Of a stretch of DNA of 8,070 bases, positions 6,001 through 8,070 are shown one piece after another. Under the pieces are notes generated by a model. The model saw nothing but the letters and a program-made list of their open reading frames with translations, was not told where the DNA came from and did no database searches. This stretch comes from Candidatus Binatia bacterium (lineage in GTDB: Bacteria > Desulfobacterota_B > Binatia > UBA9968). Position 1 is the first letter of the stretch. The number at the start of each line of letters is the position of its first letter. The stretch lies in contig JAICHC010000101.1 in the NCBI GenBank assembly GCA_025922795.1, positions 1 to 8,070 on the forward strand, in the 5' to 3' direction. The position numbers and the translations under genes are program-made.

Positions 6001-6126
6001 CGCCGGCTGCTCAAAAAGATTCAGAGGCGAGACACGCGAAGACCGATAAGCGGAGGCGTACTCTTGTACGTTGACGCGCAATCGATCGAGCGAACGAAGC
6101 ATATGAGTCTTTTTCAGCAGCCTGCG
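6001..6126. repeat. 126-bp palindromic intergenic element (REP/MITE-like), abutting the fumarase stop
   Basis: The outer arms 6001-6028 and 6099-6126 are inverted copies, with about 23 Watson-Crick pairs and one G-U in 28 positions. The core on the left is GGCTGCTCAAAAAGA and on the right TCTTTTTCAGCAGCC. The centre holds a perfect small hairpin: CGTAC (6057-6061), TCTT (6062-6065), GTACG (6066-6070). Arms and central hairpin share the same axis of symmetry (6063.5), so this is one structured unit. Middle parts pair only in patches (CGC/GCG, GCG/CGC). The right end touches the last base of the fumarase stop codon at 6127. Elements of this style, ending in GCAGGCTG-type sequence and a run of A, recur between genes in many environmental proteobacterial genomes; that is recollection, not a search. 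It may act as a two-way terminator between the convergent genes. Confidence 0.7.
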
Positions 6127-7749
6127 CTAGTGCAGAATCTGCTTGAAAAAATCGTTCCCTTTGTCGTCGACTAGAATAAATGCCGGGAAATCCTCCACCT
6201 CGATCCTCCAGATCGCTTCCATTCCCAGCTCGGGATACTCCAGCACTTCCACTTTTTTGATGTTTTCCTTGGCGAGAATCGCCGCCGGACCGCCGATCGA
6301 GCCGAGATAAAAACCGCCATATTTTTTGCACGCGTCGGTCACCTGCTGGCTGCGATTGCCTTTGGCCAGTGTGATCAGCGCGCCGCCGTGCGACTGGAAC
6401 AAATCGACGTAGGAATCCATCCGCCCCGCCGTCGTTGGTCCGAAGGAGCCTGATGGCATTCCGTCGGGCGTCTTGGCCGGACCGGCATAGTAAATGGGAT
6501 GATCTTTTACATATTGGGGCAATCCGTCTCCCCGATCTAACCGTTCCTTCAATTTCGCATGTGCGATATCGCGCGCGACGATCATCGTACCGCTTAACGA
6601 GAGCTGAGTCGTCACCGGATACTTGGTCAATTGCGCAAGAATCTCCGGCATCGCCCGGTTGAGATCTACTTTGACAACGTTGCTCTCGACTTTGCCGCGA
6701 TATTCCTCGGGAATCAGCCGGCCCGGATCGCGCTCGAGTTCTTCGAGCCACACCCCGTCGCGATTGATCTTCGCTTTGGCGTTACGATCTGCCGAACAAG
6801 ACACACCCATGCCGACCGGACACGAAGCGCCGTGGCGCGGCAGGCGAATGATCCGCACGTCGAGGGCGAAATACTTGCCGCCGAATTGGGCGCCGTAACC
6901 CGCCCTATAAGCCTGCTCAAGCATGCGGTTTTCTAACTCCACGTCGCGAAATGCCCGACCGTGCGCGTTGCCTGTGGTCGGGAGATGATCCAGATACCCG
7001 GTGCTGGCGAGCTTGACGGTCTTCAGACAAGCCTCGGCCGAGGTGCCACCGATCACAAACGCCAAATGATAGGGTGGGCAACCCGCGGTCCCCAGAGTCT
7101 TCATCTTCTCCGTGAGAAATTTTTCCAAACTCTCTGGATTAAGAAGCGCTTTTGTTTCCTGGTAGAGCATCGTCTTGTTGGCCGAGCCGCCCCCTTTGGT
7201 GACGAAAAGAAACTGATATTCCATGCCGTCCGTCGCCATGATGTCGATCTGCGCCGGCAGATTGGTACCGGTGTCGATCTCGTTGAACATGTCAAGCGGC
7301 GCGGTCTGGGAATAGCGCAAGTTCTCCTCGGTGTATGTTTTGTAAACGCCCTTGGCGAGAAACTCCTCGTCTTTAACGCCGGTCCACACCTGCTGGCCCT
7401 TTTTGCCGACGATCGTCGCGGTGCCGGTATCCTGGCAGAACGGCAAAATGCCTTTTGCTGCAGTGTCCGCATTGCGCAGCATCGCCAACGCGACATAACG
7501 ATCGTTCGCCGAAGCTTGTGGATCCTTGAGGATCGCCGCGACCTTTTCCAAATGCGCCGTGCGCAAAAGAAAAGACACATCACGAATGGCCACGTTCGCG
7601 AGAAGGATCAAAGCCTGAGGGTCGACTTTAAGAACATCCTTGCCTTCGAACTTGGTCGTCGAGACATAGTCCTTGGTCAGCAACCGGTACCTGGTCGTGT
7701 CTTTTTCGATCGGCAGCGGATCTTGATAATAAAATTCTGGCCTCGCCAT
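6127..7749 (-). CDS. fumA: Class I (iron-sulfur) fumarate hydratase
   Basis: This 540-residue protein is a one-piece class I fumarase, interconverting fumarate and malate in the TCA cycle with an oxygen-sensitive [4Fe-4S] cluster. Length and motifs match E. coli FumA (548 residues). Cluster cysteines are Cys105 (LPFCQDTG), Cys224 (TAGCPPYH) and Cys318 (SCSADRN). The numbering from the ATG at 7749 equals that of the known E. coli ligands. Other signatures are [45 protein letters not shown] and [14 protein letters not shown], which span the N-terminal domain and the beta-subunit-like C-terminal domain. A GTG at 7758 would add three residues, but GAGGTGA (7761-7755) lies 5 nt before the ATG and overlaps the GTG, so ATG is chosen. 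All key residues seem intact. The stop abuts a palindromic element. Confidence 0.97.
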   Translation of the reverse strand: MARPEFYYQDPLPIEKDTTRYRLLTKDYVSTTKFEGKDVLKVDPQALILLANVAIRDVSFLLRTAHLEKVAAILKDPQASANDRYVALAMLRNADTAAKGILPFCQDTGTATIVGKKGQQVWTGVKDEEFLAKGVYKTYTEENLRYSQTAPLDMFNEIDTGTNLPAQIDIMATDGMEYQFLFVTKGGGSANKTMLYQETKALLNPESLEKFLTEKMKTLGTAGCPPYHLAFVIGGTSAEACLKTVKLASTGYLDHLPTTGNAHGRAFRDVELENRMLEQAYRAGYGAQFGGKYFALDVRIIRLPRHGASCPVGMGVSCSADRNAKAKINRDGVWLEELERDPGRLIPEEYRGKVESNVVKVDLNRAMPEILAQLTKYPVTTQLSLSGTMIVARDIAHAKLKERLDRGDGLPQYVKDHPIYYAGPAKTPDGMPSGSFGPTTAGRMDSYVDLFQSHGGALITLAKGNRSQQVTDACKKYGGFYLGSIGGPAAILAKENIKKVEVLEYPELGMEAIWRIEVEDFPAFILVDDKGNDFFKQILH

Positions 7750-7754
7750 GTCAG

Positions 7755-7761
7755 TCACCTC
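7755..7761 (-). promoter_or_regulatory. Ribosome binding site that decides the fumarase start
   Basis: The minus strand reads GAGGTGA, then 5 nt, then ATG at 7749. The alternative GTG start at 7758 lies inside this site and has no good site of its own. Confidence 0.7.
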
Positions 7762-7770
7762 ACTGCCTGA

Positions 7771-7799
7771 ATCCTAATGGAATTTTTCGATATTGTCGA
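7771..7799 (-). promoter_or_regulatory. Candidate sigma70-type promoter for fumarase
   Basis: On the minus strand, TCGACA (7799-7794; five of six -35 matches) is followed by a 17-nt AT-rich spacer and TAGGAT (7776-7771; four of six -10 matches). The predicted start near 7764 leaves a leader of about 15 nt that contains the ribosome binding site. Confidence 0.45.
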
Positions 7800-7806
7800 C
7801 GCAGGA

Positions 7807-7850
7807 AAGATCTCACTGCGGCGAAGCGGAGCGCGCCGAGGCAAGATTTT
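7807..7850. repeat. Imperfect palindrome upstream of the fumarase promoter
   Basis: AAGATCT (7807-7813) pairs with AGATTTT (7844-7850), and on the same axis CGGCG (7819-7823) pairs with CGCCG (7834-7838) around a 10-nt loop. The shared centre (7828.5) supports one stem-loop unit. It shares the octamer AAGCGGAG with the palindromic element at 6001-6126, which may be chance. It lies in the spacer between two divergent genes and could be a dispersed palindrome or a regulator site. Confidence 0.4.
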
Positions 7851-7915
7851 ATCAAGCAAATACTACGAGTCTGCGAACTGTGCCTCAGCCGTAAATGACG
7901 ATTGGTGCCTGGGGT

Positions 7916-7930
7916 CGCGGCTTTGCCGCG
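7916..7930. repeat. Compact GC-rich hairpin in the divergent spacer
   Basis: CGCGGC (7916-7921), loop TTT, GCCGCG (7925-7930) form a perfect six-pair stem. The next 35 bases (CTGAGTTCTTTGCGG, GTCTTTCAG) resemble, on the minus strand, the dispersed cgcaaag-type intergenic repeats of environmental genomes; this is recollection only. If transcribed with the oxidoreductase gene, the hairpin would sit in its leader about 60 nt before the start. Confidence 0.4.
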
Positions 7931-7973
7931 CTGAGTTCTTTGCGGTAAGGTCTCTTGTCTTTCAGTTGCTCGT

Positions 7974-7980
7974 AAGGAGA
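7974..7980 (+). promoter_or_regulatory. Ribosome binding site of the molybdopterin oxidoreductase gene
   Basis: AAGGAGA is a strong site. Its GGAG core ends 10 nt before the ATC at 7990 and lies downstream of the in-frame TTG at 7966, so it argues against that TTG as the start. Confidence 0.6.
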
Positions 7981-7989
7981 ACATTTCCC

Positions 7990-8070
7990 ATCGGTACCCA
8001 ACGGATTCACACCTACTGCGCCATGTGCACGTCGCGTTGCGGTGTGCTTGCAACCGTTGAAGACGGTGTC
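7990..8070 (+). CDS. Molybdopterin oxidoreductase, N-terminal [4Fe-4S] segment (3' end outside window)
   Basis: The last 27 codons read IGTQRIHTYCAMC, then TSRCGVLATVEDGV. The pattern C-x2-C-x3-C is the start of the iron-sulfur domain (Molybdop_Fe4S4) of DMSO-reductase-family enzymes; the fourth Cys would lie past the window end. These enzymes bind bis-molybdopterin guanine dinucleotide and oxidise or reduce formate, nitrate, polysulfide, acetylene and other compounds. The fragment is too short to choose. There is no Tat signal before the first Cys, so a cytoplasmic location is likely. The start is odd: the strong Shine-Dalgarno site at 7974 precedes ATC at 7990, not ATG. The other in-frame options are TTG at 7966, which lies before the site, and ATG at 8023, which would delete the first cluster Cys. 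The gene is divergent from fumarase. Confidence 0.85.
   Translation, partial: MGTQRIHTYCAMCTSRCGVLATVEDGV

Noticed and set aside
5532..6014. 160-codon minus-strand frame across the lipoprotein gene
   Set aside because: The plus frame has a lipobox, a strong ribosome binding site and a domain repeat; the minus frame has none of these and runs into the palindromic element.
6961..7770. 269-codon plus-strand frame opposite fumarase
   Set aside because: It is the mirror of a strongly conserved coding region with intact cluster cysteines and has no start signal.
7760..8053. 97-codon minus-strand frame in the fumarase-oxidoreductase spacer
   Set aside because: It covers stem-loops and a repeat-like stretch and would begin inside the oxidoreductase cysteine motif. 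It has no protein-like features.
1..8070. CRISPR array, tRNA, rRNA, transposase, toxin-antitoxin or defence genes
   Set aside because: No regularly spaced direct repeats, cloverleaf, transposase motif or toxin-antitoxin pair was found by reading either strand. RYLLDAN in the 5040-5339 minus frame recalls a PIN-domain start but lacks the rest.

Overview
The window reads like chromosomal DNA of a moderately GC-rich, Gram-negative, free-living bacterium, probably uncultured. All three transport genes encode periplasmic solute receptors with signal peptides. The combination of tricarboxylate-type (Bug) receptors, an NMT1/SsuA-type receptor, an amidohydrolase-2 enzyme, a class I fumarase and a molybdopterin oxidoreductase is typical of soil or sediment lineages near the old Deltaproteobacteria (for example Binatota, Desulfobacterota, Rokubacteria or Tectomicrobia). 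That placement is inference; no marker gene is present.

Layout. Positions 1-437 hold the end of a glutathione S-transferase-like gene (+), split by an apparent one-base deletion in a C run at 71-76. It converges on a Bug receptor gene on the minus strand (558-1595), with a hairpin at 467-489 between them. A 153-bp divergent region (1596-1748), with candidate promoters in both directions and a perfect 10-bp palindrome, separates that gene from a paralogous Bug receptor on the plus strand (1749-2768). An NMT1/SsuA-like receptor (2798-3826) follows 29 bp later, then a metal-dependent amidohydrolase (3957-5039). A 300-bp, more AT-rich stretch without a convincing gene precedes a small lipoprotein with two repeated beta-type domains (5340-5936). 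A 126-bp palindromic element (6001-6126) fills the gap up to the stop codon of a convergent class I fumarase gene (6127-7749, minus). A 240-bp divergent spacer with two stem-loops leads to the first 27 codons of a molybdopterin oxidoreductase (+), cut by the window edge.

How the genes may work together. The two Bug receptors, the NMT1 receptor and the amidohydrolase look like a small scavenging locus for an organic acid or aromatic compound. Receptors capture the ligand in the periplasm and the amidohydrolase acts on it in the cytoplasm. No membrane permease is present here, so the receptors must use permeases encoded elsewhere or serve as sensors. Fumarase is TCA-cycle housekeeping and the oxidoreductase is a separate unit.

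I saw no convincing new multi-gene system. The best leads are the palindromic element abutting the fumarase stop codon, the divergent receptor pair with a palindrome at a predicted transcription start, the missing standard start codon of the oxidoreductase, and the split GST gene. No tRNA, rRNA, CRISPR array, transposase or phage gene was seen.
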